Shown here one piece after another: positions 19,354 through 27,557 of a DNA stretch of 64,000 nucleotides. Numbering within the stretch: position 1 is the stretch's first letter; each line of letters begins with the position of its first letter. The notes under the pieces are model-generated. The model did not search any database. It worked only from the letters and a program-made list of their open reading frames with translations, and was not told the DNA's origin. This DNA comes from Flavobacteriales bacterium (GTDB lineage: Bacteria; Bacteroidota; Bacteroidia; Flavobacteriales_G; Salibacteraceae). Position numbers and translations under genes: made by a program. Location of the stretch: assembly GCA_020435995.1 (NCBI GenBank), contig JAGQYO010000012.1, positions 1-64,000 of the forward strand. Reading direction: 5' to 3'.

Positions 19354-19358
19354 ATTTG
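19351..19358 (+). promoter_or_regulatory. Candidate -7 element for efp
   Basis: TAAATTTG matches TAnnTTTG. It overlaps the stop codon of the ABC ATPase and ends 22 bp before the efp ATG, which would give a short leader. No TTG at -33, so it may be an internal promoter or chance. Confidence 0.35.
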
Positions 19359-19380
19359 GACCCTTTGAAAAACATTAAAT

Positions 19381-19947
19381 ATGGCATCAACATCAGATAT
19401 TAAAAACGGACTTTGTATCAATTTTAACCACGATTTATTTTCTGTGGTAGAATTTCTTCATGTTAAACCAGGAAAAGGGCCGGCATTCGTACGAACAAAA
19501 ATTAAAAGCCTTACCACGGGGAAGGTTCTGGACCACACCTTTCCTTCAGGTCATAAAATTGATATAGTTCGAATCGAAAACCGCAACTACCAGTACCTCT
19601 ACAACGAAGGAACGCTTTACCATTTCATGAATACAGAAAGCTATGAGCAGGTGTTTATCGACAAGGCATTGATAAATGCTCCACAGTTTCTAAAAGAAGG
19701 AGATATGGTCAACATTATGTTTCACGCAGACGAGGAGCGCGCATTATCTGCCGAGATTCCTCAATATGCTGAGTTCGAGATTACCTATACCGAGCCTGGT
19801 ATAAAAGGCGATACAGCAACCAATGCTATGAAACCCGCAACCATTGAAACAGGTGCTGAAATACGAGTTCCTCTCTTTATCAACGTTGGCGATCGCGTTA
19901 AAATCAATACTGCTTCGGGCGAGTATTCTGAGCGTGTAAAAGCATAA
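19381..19947 (+). CDS. efp: Translation elongation factor P
   Basis: 188 residues with the three OB-like domains of EF-P. It relieves ribosome stalling at polyproline. The tip loop carries PGKGPAFVRTK, so the modifiable residue is the lysine in PGKGP; the type of modification cannot be read from sequence. The C-terminal block GDRVKINTASGEYSERVKA is typical. It sits 27 bp after the ABC ATPase and 3 bp before the lpxD paralogue. Confidence 0.97.
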   Translation: MASTSDIKNGLCINFNHDLFSVVEFLHVKPGKGPAFVRTKIKSLTTGKVLDHTFPSGHKIDIVRIENRNYQYLYNEGTLYHFMNTESYEQVFIDKALINAPQFLKEGDMVNIMFHADEERALSAEIPQYAEFEITYTEPGIKGDTATNAMKPATIETGAEIRVPLFINVGDRVKINTASGEYSERVKA

Positions 19948-19950
19948 ACG

Positions 19951-20871
19951 ATGAAGTTTACTTCACCCCAAACTCTTGCCTCTATAGGAGCATTAATTGG
20001 AGCCAAAACAATTGGCCCAGATGATTTTCCAGTATTGGGTTTAAATGAGATACATGTGGTGGAGCCTGGGGATATCGTATTTGTAGATCACCCTAAATAT
20101 TACGACAAAGCCCTTCAGTCGGCGGCAACCATCATTTTAATCAACAAAGAAGTTGATTGCCCTAATGGAAAAGCCTTGCTGGTGAGTGAGGATCCTTTCA
20201 ACGACTTTTTGAAACTGATAAAATATTTTCGACCGTTTGAAAAAGCAAATGGGGAAATCGCCCCTTCGGCAAAAATTGGTGAAGGAAGCATCATCCAGCC
20301 GGGCGCCTTTATCGGAAATCATGTAACCATTGGTCGCAATTGTTTGATTCATTCCAATGTTTCGATTTACGATCATGCCATTATCGGCGACAATGTGGTT
20401 ATTCATGCGAATACCGTATTGGGCGCTGACGCATTTTATTATCAAAAACGACAAGGAGAATACAAACAATTTACTTCATGTGGTCGGGTGGTGATTCACG
20501 ACAACGTACACATTGGTGCTAATTGCACCATCGATAAAGGTGTAACCGGAGATACCACTATTGGCAAAGGAAGTAAGTTGGATAACTTGGTACAAGTGGG
20601 GCACGACACCGTAGTGGGTGAGAATTGTCTTTTTGCCAGCCAAGTGGGTATTGCTGGCTGTGTGGTTATCAAAAACAACGTGGTGTTGTGGGGTCAAGTA
20701 GGTGTAGCTAGCAACATTACCATTTTCGACAATGTGGTAGTTTATGCCAAATCGGGCGTAGGAAAAGACCTCGAAGGCAACAAATCGTACTTTGGTAGTC
20801 CGTGCGAAGAAAGCCGCAGCAAATACCGTGAGATTAATACTTTAAAACGCTTGGCAAAGGAAAATCAATAA
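19951..20871 (+). CDS. LpxD paralogue (hexapeptide acyltransferase)
   Basis: 306 residues with the LpxD plan: an N-terminal domain (1-95, with GDIVFVDHPKYYDKAL) and a left-handed beta helix from residue 105, with QVGHDTVVGENC at the position of the LpxD catalytic His. It is shorter than the lpxD at 15481 and ends in a short charged tail (SKYREINTLKRLAK). Such second copies are common in Bacteroidota. It may acylate a different amino sugar or act in surface glycan synthesis; that is inference. The stop overlaps the start of the phosphatase gene by one base. Confidence 0.85.
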   Translation: MKFTSPQTLASIGALIGAKTIGPDDFPVLGLNEIHVVEPGDIVFVDHPKYYDKALQSAATIILINKEVDCPNGKALLVSEDPFNDFLKLIKYFRPFEKANGEIAPSAKIGEGSIIQPGAFIGNHVTIGRNCLIHSNVSIYDHAIIGDNVVIHANTVLGADAFYYQKRQGEYKQFTSCGRVVIHDNVHIGANCTIDKGVTGDTTIGKGSKLDNLVQVGHDTVVGENCLFASQVGIAGCVVIKNNVVLWGQVGVASNITIFDNVVVYAKSGVGKDLEGNKSYFGSPCEESRSKYREINTLKRLAKENQ

Positions 20872-22097
20872 TGAACGAAAACAAATCTAGAAAGGATAAA
20901 TTAGCCGATTCTCGGTTTAAAGTAAAACGAATTCTAGAAGTAACCAATGCCATAAATGAAAACGAACCAGCCTCCAAACTCTATGATATTTTTAAGCACA
21001 TTCTTCTCGAAGATTTAGAAATAGAATATGCAGCCTTTATAACACGAGATGCAGATGCTTGGAAATGTGTTGTAAAACAAGGCCTCGACGATTGGGATTG
21101 TGACCCCGAATTGATTGAAGAGCTGCTGGCCTACAAAGACATTACATCGCTGGGAATGGCCAAACAAGAAAAACTTCGCTTTTTTGACATGTTGGTTCCC
21201 GTGCTTCACAAGGGAAATCACCTGGGTTTTTTGTTGCTCAAAGACCTAGAGGCTGAAACACATGCGGTGAGCAACCTCATCAAAAACCTCAATTACATTC
21301 AATCGCTTGCCAATATTGTAACAGTAGCTATAGAAAACAAAAGAATGGCCAAGGCACAACTAGCCCAAGAAGGTCTCAAACGAGAATTGGAACTAGCAGA
21401 GCGAATTCAAAAAGCGCTGCTGCCTAACAAACTACCCAACAACGATACAATAAAAGCTACGGCCTACCATCAATCATACGGACACGTAGGAGGCGACTAT
21501 TATGATATAGTAAAAACAGGTCGTTCTACTTACTATTTCTGCATTGCAGATATCAGCGGGAAAGGTGTTTCAGCGGCGCTGTTAATGTCCAATTTTCAAG
21601 CGGCTTTTAGGGCCACTGTAAGGCAAAACTTAACCCTGTTTCAAATCGTGAACGACCTCAACCAAATAGTGGTTGAAAGCAGCCAAGGCGAGAAATTTAT
21701 CACCCTCTTTTTGGGCAAATACGAATCGGATGTAAGGGAATTGGAGTACGTAAATTGCGCGCATCCCCCCGCTATTTTGTTCAACGAAAAAATGATGCTC
21801 GAATTAAAGTCAACCGTACCAGGATTGGGCATGGTGGACGATTTTCCGAAATTCGACGTGGAAACATTTACCCTCAGCCCTGGCACCATGCTTACCTGCT
21901 ACACCGATGGTATTATAGAAATAGAAAACGAAGCCGGAGACCAATATGGCGTACCCCGACTCAAGAAGAGCATTGAAGCCTTTAGGAACCAACCTCTCGA
22001 ACAATTCATCGAGTTTATCGCTGCAGATATTGAAAAATTTGTAGGCGAAGAAGTGGCTAATGATGATATAGCGGCGTTGAATATTCAGTTTTTGTGA
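20871..22097 (+). CDS. GAF-like sensor with SpoIIE/PP2C-type Ser/Thr phosphatase domain
   Basis: 408 residues. The first half (about 25-170) looks like a GAF sensory domain, joined by a coiled helix (KAQLAQEGLKRELELAERIQ) to a PP2C-like phosphatase with GGDYYDIV, DISGKGVSAALLMSNFQA, GMLTCYTDGIIE-type strand (here TCYTDGIIE) and the final NDDIAAL. Such proteins usually dephosphorylate anti-sigma antagonists or report a small-molecule signal. No anti-sigma gene is adjacent. Last intact gene of the lpx run, overlapping the previous gene by one base. Confidence 0.88.
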   Translation: MNENKSRKDKLADSRFKVKRILEVTNAINENEPASKLYDIFKHILLEDLEIEYAAFITRDADAWKCVVKQGLDDWDCDPELIEELLAYKDITSLGMAKQEKLRFFDMLVPVLHKGNHLGFLLLKDLEAETHAVSNLIKNLNYIQSLANIVTVAIENKRMAKAQLAQEGLKRELELAERIQKALLPNKLPNNDTIKATAYHQSYGHVGGDYYDIVKTGRSTYYFCIADISGKGVSAALLMSNFQAAFRATVRQNLTLFQIVNDLNQIVVESSQGEKFITLFLGKYESDVRELEYVNCAHPPAILFNEKMMLELKSTVPGLGMVDDFPKFDVETFTLSPGTMLTCYTDGIIEIENEAGDQYGVPRLKKSIEAFRNQPLEQFIEFIAADIEKFVGEEVANDDIAALNIQFL

Positions 22098-22106
22098 TGA
22101 TGTTTG

Positions 22107-22262
22107 ATGTTTGATGTGAAAATTCAAAACCCAAAATTCAAAAACATCAAGGACCTTTCGGCAGGAGCTGTTCTCATTTCGGCAATTATCAGCTTTGCGG
22201 TAGGATCCGTTATTTTTCTTCCAAAGATCTACCAACTATATATATATATTATGGATTCATAA
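22107..22262 (+). pseudogene. C-terminal remnant of DgkA-type diacylglycerol/undecaprenol kinase
   Basis: Only 51 codons. The frame reads KNIKDLSAGAVLISAII, then an aliphatic helix and IFLPKIYQL, which matches the last third of the small membrane kinases DgkA/UdpK (KD.AAGAVL motif and last transmembrane helix ending in FLPK). The first two thirds, including the ENTAIE-type active-site helix, are missing. It begins ten bases after the phosphatase stop, on top of a short GTTTGAT repeat. A full family member has about 120 residues, so this is a truncated gene and is unlikely to be active. Confidence 0.75.
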
Positions 22263-22455
22263 ATTTCTCTTAAATTATTCAACCATACAGTTTGGCCAAA
22301 ACTCTAATGAATGCAAATCAGATGTATCCTTTGAAAACCACCTTCTCCAAGGTTCTTTTAATACAGATTCTCCAGTAAAAATCTTCCTCTTTGAGGTTTG
22401 AAGTCCCGCGAAACAAGAAGAACAAGTTTTAACTCTGCTACCCCGTCATCCTTGC

Positions 22456-22463
22456 TACTTTTG
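22456..22463 (+). promoter_or_regulatory. Candidate -7 element for the mechanosensitive channel gene
   Basis: TACTTTTG, a match to TAnnTTTG, ends four bases before the ATG at 22468. If transcription starts at the usual distance, the mRNA would have almost no leader. Confidence 0.45.
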
Positions 22464-22467
22464 CAAA

Positions 22468-23745
22468 ATGAAATTTATGATGAATTCGAACTGGTTAGAA
22501 TCCCTCGGAACGCCCCTTTACGATTACCTCATAGAATCAGGGCTCACCGTGTTTTGGGCGGGAATTGTTCGAGCGGGCATTATTATCGTTGCGCTCTTTA
22601 TCGCTGCTGCTATTTTCAATTATTTTGGGAAATCATTCTTCCTCAAAATCATTAAAAAAGCTACCGAAAGGACCGAAACCAGCGTGGATGACATCTTACT
22701 GAAAAACAAAGTATTCGACCGCATCTCCCTGCTTTTTCCCGCTATCGCATTTTATGTTTTCGACGACCTTATTTTGGCTCATCTCAACCAAGTGAGGTTG
22801 GTGCTTTTGGGTGCTGCCAACATTTACGTTATTGGTGTAATAGCGTCCATTATAAATGTTGTTTTAAAAAGCTTGGAACACATTCTGGCCGATTCTAGGC
22901 TATTTAAAAACAAACCGCTTTACTCTTATCGTCAGGTGCTCAGCATTTTCAATTATGGTGTGGCCATCATCCTGATAGTTTCGGTGCTTATCGATAAGTC
23001 GCCGCTGTATTTATTAAGTGCTCTGGGCGCTGCAACCGCTGTGCTACTCTTGGTTTTCAGAGATAGTTTATTGGGGTTTACGGCCAGTATTCAATTGTCG
23101 AGCAACGATATGGTACGCATTGGGGACTGGGTTACTGTAGATGCTTATGGTGCCGATGGTGATGTAATTGAAATTAACTTAAACACCATTAAAGTCCAGA
23201 ACTTTGACAAAACCATCACCACGGTACCTACTTATGCTTTTATTTCCAATTCTTTTAAAAATTGGAGGGGAATGGAGGAGTCGGGTGGGCGACGAATTAA
23301 AAGATCTATAAATATTAATACCACCAGCATTCGCTTTGCTGACGAAGAATTGATTAACAACTTGAGGAAGATTGAAAAATTGAAAGCATTCATCGAAAAG
23401 CGTAGTACTGAAATCCAAAATTTCAACAAGGAACATCTAGTTGACCAAAATATGCTGGTTAATGGAAGGCGAATGACCAATATCGGTCTATTCAGAAATT
23501 ACATTGAGTTATATCTAAAAAGTCATCCTAAAATCAACCACGAAATGACTTGTATGGTTCGTCAGCTGCAACCCACTGAAAAGGGCCTGCCTTTAGAAAT
23601 TTATTGTTTCTCGGCAGATAAAGTCTGGGCAAATTATGAAACCATAATGTCCGATATTTTCGACCACATATTTTCTTCGGCTTCTACATTCGACTTGGAG
23701 ATATTTCAAAACCCCAGCGGTAGGGATTTTAAAAAGTTGAATTAA
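22468..23745 (+). CDS. Mechanosensitive ion channel (MscS family, YbdG-like)
   Basis: 425 residues. Four to five membrane segments in the first 200 residues, the last being the pore helix with LGAATAVLLLVFRDSLLGF, followed by the beta domain SSNDMVRIGDWVTV and the NTIKVQNFDKTITTVPTYAF block that defines the YbdG/MscM branch. A soluble C-terminal domain ends in EIFQNPSGRDF. It would open under membrane tension to release solutes in osmotic downshock. Stands alone between two degraded genes. Confidence 0.92.
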   Translation: MKFMMNSNWLESLGTPLYDYLIESGLTVFWAGIVRAGIIIVALFIAAAIFNYFGKSFFLKIIKKATERTETSVDDILLKNKVFDRISLLFPAIAFYVFDDLILAHLNQVRLVLLGAANIYVIGVIASIINVVLKSLEHILADSRLFKNKPLYSYRQVLSIFNYGVAIILIVSVLIDKSPLYLLSALGAATAVLLLVFRDSLLGFTASIQLSSNDMVRIGDWVTVDAYGADGDVIEINLNTIKVQNFDKTITTVPTYAFISNSFKNWRGMEESGGRRIKRSININTTSIRFADEELINNLRKIEKLKAFIEKRSTEIQNFNKEHLVDQNMLVNGRRMTNIGLFRNYIELYLKSHPKINHEMTCMVRQLQPTEKGLPLEIYCFSADKVWANYETIMSDIFDHIFSSASTFDLEIFQNPSGRDFKKLN

Positions 23746-23831
23746 TAATAAATTAGTTATTTGCAGTCCATTCAAAAGCGTTTCCCCTGAATAAGCCCAT
23801 TGTTCTATCCGAATCCATTCCTTGGACACCT

Positions 23832-24323
23832 TTGATTAAAAAAATACTCCTTGGGTTATTTCTCGGGTCTTTTATCTGCCTTTTTGCGGGGTTTTATGCC
23901 CTGAGTGCAGCTATGGCACTGGTTTTTGGAGCCATTGTTGGATTTGGGTTTAAAGTGGTCGTTTTATTTGATCAAGAAAAAATCATTTGGTCGAGGCAGT
24001 TGTTTTCAATATCAATTCCGGGTACTTCGCAGATTTATTCCAAAAACGATTTTAACCGCATCACGCTTAAAAGCGAGCGCGAAAAATCCAACAAATCTAC
24101 CTTCCCCTCCCTGCCCTTAGGTAACGTCAACTTTGATATTACCGAAGCATTTCTGCATCTTTCCTCCAGCGCAAGCGAGATGGCTCTTGTTTTGCCTATG
24201 TTTTCGGATCTAAAAACGGCCAAAGAATTGGCTCAACTTTTTAATAAGCACTGGGCCTATTCCATAAGCGACCTGCACAAAAAGAGACAGAAAAAGCATA
24301 AATCGAACAGAAATAATCGGTGA
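23832..24323 (+). CDS. Small membrane protein of unknown function
   Basis: 163 residues from a TTG start (no upstream ATG); the next ATG is at about residue 28 and would cut the membrane segment. Two hydrophobic segments (residues 4-24 and 28-47) are followed by a soluble part and a very basic tail (KKRQKKHKSNRNNR). The start is uncertain. No family recognised; the layout recalls small PH-like membrane proteins but no motif supports that. Confidence 0.55.
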   Translation: MIKKILLGLFLGSFICLFAGFYALSAAMALVFGAIVGFGFKVVVLFDQEKIIWSRQLFSISIPGTSQIYSKNDFNRITLKSEREKSNKSTFPSLPLGNVNFDITEAFLHLSSSASEMALVLPMFSDLKTAKELAQLFNKHWAYSISDLHKKRQKKHKSNRNNR

Positions 24324-24433
24324 TACTTAGGTAAAAAGGTTGAGAGTTCTTTTGGTCTTTTCCCTTTTAAAAAGCCAGAGGCACGCTTAGTAAATCCACC
24401 TTATTTACCTGAATTTCATCCCAAGTTTAGCCC

Positions 24434-24441
24434 TAGTTTTG
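24434..24441 (+). promoter_or_regulatory. Candidate -7 element for the SGNH hydrolase gene
   Basis: TAGTTTTG matches TAnnTTTG and ends five bases before the ATG at 24447, the same close spacing as at several other genes here. Confidence 0.45.
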
Positions 24442-24446
24442 CCGCT

Positions 24447-25502
24447 ATGAAAAATATACTATTTCTTGTTGGTCTTTTGTGTTGTGGCCAAGGTTTTGGC
24501 CAATCACAGAATTTGAAAGCCCTTTTTCTTGGCAACAGCTATACCTACGTTAATGCCATGCCGACCATGGTAAACGATATGGCGCTATCCACGGGCGACA
24601 CACTCAATTATGACAGTAACACACCTGGCGGCTATACCATTGAAGGGCATACCACAAATGCAACCACCATCCAAAAACTAAAACTTGGATATTGGAACTA
24701 CGTTATTGTGCAGGACCAAAGTCAAATGCCATCTTTTAAAACGTACAATATGGATGCGGCTCATTACCTCGACTCATTAATAAAGATGCACAACGAATGC
24801 GCAACCACACTTTTCTATATGACCTGGGGCCGAAAAAATGGAGATAGCTATAACCCCAATTGGCCCGTTACGTCCACCTATCTCGGAATGGATAGCATAC
24901 TCCGAATGCGCTACATGGAAATGGCTGAGATAAACAAGGCCGAAGTATCACCCGTGGGAGCAGTGTGGAGACATATCCGTCAAACGGATTCCACCATGGA
25001 ACTTTATGCCGCCGACGGAAGCCACCCATCTGTAGCGGGCAGTTATGCAGCCGCCTGCTCCTTCTATACCGCCATTTTCAGAAAGGATCCAACGCTAATT
25101 ACCTATAACTCTACCCTTACTGCGTCAGAGGCCAATTTTATAAAGGCCGCGACCAAAACAGTGGTTTATGACAACCTTTTAAAATGGCACATTGGTGAAT
25201 TCGATCACCTAAAAAAAGAGTCATGCCAGCCTTCTTCAACTCCCAATGAAATAGCAAACTCAACTAACAATTCATTAAACCTTAAAATCTATCCCAATCC
25301 AAATTCTGGTGTATTTCGCATTTCAGGGGATGCCCCCTTTCAAGTAGAAGTATTCAACTTGCAAGGTGTTAAAATACTTGCCCACCAAAGCCACGAAAAT
25401 GAAGTATTGGAGCTTGATCTTTCTGCTCATTCCAAAGGGATTTATTTGGTTTCTACCACAGTTGGAGAACTGGTCCAACATTCAAAAATTGTGATTCAAT
25501 AA
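24447..25502 (+). CDS. Secreted SGNH/GDSL-type hydrolase with T9SS sorting domain
   Basis: 351 residues. A signal peptide ends near CGQGFGQ. The SGNH fold shows its blocks: LFLGNSYTYVNAMP (nucleophile Ser in GNSYT), NYVIVQDQSQ, and DGSHPSVAGSYAAA (Asp/His). The C-terminal 75 residues form a type A T9SS domain: IYPNPNSGVFRISG, VEVFNLQGVKI, LDLSAHSKGIYLV, ending SKIVIQ. So it should be moved across the outer membrane and attached to the surface or released. The substrate (an ester, perhaps on a polysaccharide) is not known. Monocistronic. Confidence 0.88.
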   Translation: MKNILFLVGLLCCGQGFGQSQNLKALFLGNSYTYVNAMPTMVNDMALSTGDTLNYDSNTPGGYTIEGHTTNATTIQKLKLGYWNYVIVQDQSQMPSFKTYNMDAAHYLDSLIKMHNECATTLFYMTWGRKNGDSYNPNWPVTSTYLGMDSILRMRYMEMAEINKAEVSPVGAVWRHIRQTDSTMELYAADGSHPSVAGSYAAACSFYTAIFRKDPTLITYNSTLTASEANFIKAATKTVVYDNLLKWHIGEFDHLKKESCQPSSTPNEIANSTNNSLNLKIYPNPNSGVFRISGDAPFQVEVFNLQGVKILAHQSHENEVLELDLSAHSKGIYLVSTTVGELVQHSKIVIQ

Positions 25503-25550
25503 AAAAGCGGTGAGTTCCTCCAGTCGTTTTATTTTCGACATTCATTTACG

Positions 25551-26230
25551 TTGATAATAAACCTCGCATTGGCATCACCTTCTTTCAATAAAACCCTGCT
25601 TCTACTCAATGTATTTGCACTGAGTTTCTATTTAGGTGTATTCTATTTCTTCGGGTTTTATCATGAAATCGATACAACCCTCTTTTCGTCGAGCGACGCC
25701 TTAGAATACTATGATGGTATGCGCCTCATTCGTATAGAAATCGATTCTTTCAACCCCAACCGGCCACTGTCTATCCCTTGTTGTTGGGTGGTGCGAATTT
25801 CTTAAGGGGCAATACAGGCATCTGGCTCATGCAGTTGTTTTTTTGGCTAGGCGCGTGCTATTTGGCTTTTCTCACTTCTCGTATAATTCTGGGAGGACTG
25901 GTTTGGCCTTCCGTATCATTTCTTTTAATCGCTACTTACCTATCGGCCATTATCCTAACCTCTCATGTTTTAACAGAAATACTCACGCTCTTCCTTCTTT
26001 CGCTTCTCGTTTTTGTTTTCAGTTCATACTTCGAGAAGGATAAAAACCTGGCCTTCGGGGTTATGGTTTTGGCTTTGGTTTCGGTGCTCATTTCTACTTC
26101 AATAACCTTATGGGTGGGCGACAGACTGGTTGTTCCTGCCATTGGAATATAGGCTGTATTGTATCCTTTTTTCTGGGTTAAAGTACTTTTTGCCGGGTGG
26201 AAAAATTACCCTTTTTCCATTAAGAGATAA
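25551..26230 (+). pseudogene. Degraded membrane glycosyltransferase (GT39-like), frameshift and internal stop
   Basis: Two overlapping frames make one interrupted protein. The first (from TTG 25551) has a membrane segment and then SSSDALEYYDGMRLI, as in the first periplasmic loop of GT39-type integral membrane glycosyltransferases. Near 25770 the sense moves to another frame, continuing YPLLLGGANFLRGNTGIW and three hydrophobic segments to a TAG at 26150-26152. Beyond the TAG the same frame stays open for 25 codons with similar hydrophobic content. Together about 225 codons, against some 450-550 in the family; the C-terminal half is missing. Family assignment is by pattern only. Confidence 0.6.
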
Positions 26231-26342
26231 ATTTAATTGGCCAAGTTGAACCAGTTTATTTATGCTTGAAAACATGAGATTTGTAATGGGTTATCCAAAA
26301 AAAACAGATTGTTGTTTTGACCCTTTTCGCGATTATTGCAAG

Positions 26343-27557
26343 GTGAAAGTACTGCTCATCTTTTTAATTTTTAATTTTTGGGTTTCATTCAGTTATTCCC
26401 AGTCCGAAAACGACACCCTTTTGCCAGCCTCACGCCTTCAAAATATCATACTCCCCAATACGTTGGGCAACCACCCTTTCGGAATTTATATATCACGTAT
26501 CAGCCACAATTTTCAAAAAACTGCAGCTAAGCGGCCCTCTTTCACATTCAATTATTCCAATGGAAACGTGTGGGCACCTTATGTAAAAGCTTATGTACCT
26601 CATTCAGAAACCTACTCCAACGAATTAAACCAATACGAGTGGCATGATAAGGAGCGCGTTTATGATAAATCAGTACCGGCAGAATCCTATTTTCTCCATG
26701 CAGATGCCATTTATCGCGTTTATCAATTCAAGTTTGAATTGCCTTTACCCAAAAATCAAGAGCTCAGGATCAATGCACGGGCTTATTCTATAGATGAAGG
26801 TTATGCCCCGTATTCGATGATCACCAGCGATGAATTTATTGAGTGGTTTCATTCTAATGTAGCAGGGGGAGAAGACCCATTCGACCGCAGGTTATATGGA
26901 CTCAACCAGGTAGACGTTCGTTATTCCGATATCAATGGAAAGGCTTTTTCGTTATACTCTGGCGATGGAGGGCTAAACGGGCTAGAAGCTGCTTATTACA
27001 TCTATCCACAGTGGGGGTTCCTCAAGAAAAACCTCGTGTACACCAACTTTGGAACCCAGCTTGGACTCAATACTAGCTTCGTGAACCCCACATGGGATTG
27101 GGGGCTTATGTCCACTATCGGAAAATCATTTCCTTTCAAAGATAGATTTGAGTTTAATTTGTCATTAAGCCTAGGAGCCCTTCGACAAGATTTTGCCAGA
27201 TATAATGATGGATATGTGATAGCAAGCAGTCCGTGGCTGTTGAGCAACGACCTAATGCTCAGCTTTGGCATGTTTACCAAAAAGGGAGGGCATTTGCTAT
27301 TCGCAACAACTTGGTGGAGACAGAGTCCATTTCATGCCGAGTCTAATTTCGATAAAATAGTAGTGACCGGCCCGCGCGTATCACCCCATTGGCACACCAC
27401 CCTTACCCACATGTATCGTGTAATTAGCGCCAACAATTTTATCTTTACTTACAGCAAATCATTTTATGCGATCTCGATATATTTAAGAGAAGATTTTAAG
27501 GTAGATAATGCCCCTGATGGGCAAACAGGAATTGAGATTAAGGTATTTATTCTGTAA
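26343..27557 (+). CDS. Exported, probably outer-membrane beta-barrel protein, function unknown
   Basis: 404 residues from a GTG that opens a good signal peptide (KVLLIFLIFNFWVSFSYSQ); ATGs at 26262 and 26274 would add an unlikely 23-27 residues. The mature part has many aromatic alternating strands (for example RFEFNLSLSLGAL and HLLFATTWWRQSP) and ends in a hydrophobic beta strand with a C-terminal FIL, as in barrels. It recalls DUF3187 outer-membrane proteins, but I cannot confirm this. Convergent with the O-antigen ligase gene (11 bp overlap). Confidence 0.62.
   Translation: MKVLLIFLIFNFWVSFSYSQSENDTLLPASRLQNIILPNTLGNHPFGIYISRISHNFQKTAAKRPSFTFNYSNGNVWAPYVKAYVPHSETYSNELNQYEWHDKERVYDKSVPAESYFLHADAIYRVYQFKFELPLPKNQELRINARAYSIDEGYAPYSMITSDEFIEWFHSNVAGGEDPFDRRLYGLNQVDVRYSDINGKAFSLYSGDGGLNGLEAAYYIYPQWGFLKKNLVYTNFGTQLGLNTSFVNPTWDWGLMSTIGKSFPFKDRFEFNLSLSLGALRQDFARYNDGYVIASSPWLLSNDLMLSFGMFTKKGGHLLFATTWWRQSPFHAESNFDKIVVTGPRVSPHWHTTLTHMYRVISANNFIFTYSKSFYAISIYLREDFKVDNAPDGQTGIEIKVFIL

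Noticed and set aside
22275-22445. Minus-strand open frame of about 56 codons with a CxxC and a Trp-rich stretch
   Set aside because: It has no start codon other than weak alternatives and no recognisable homology; noted only as possible further debris beside the dgkA stub.
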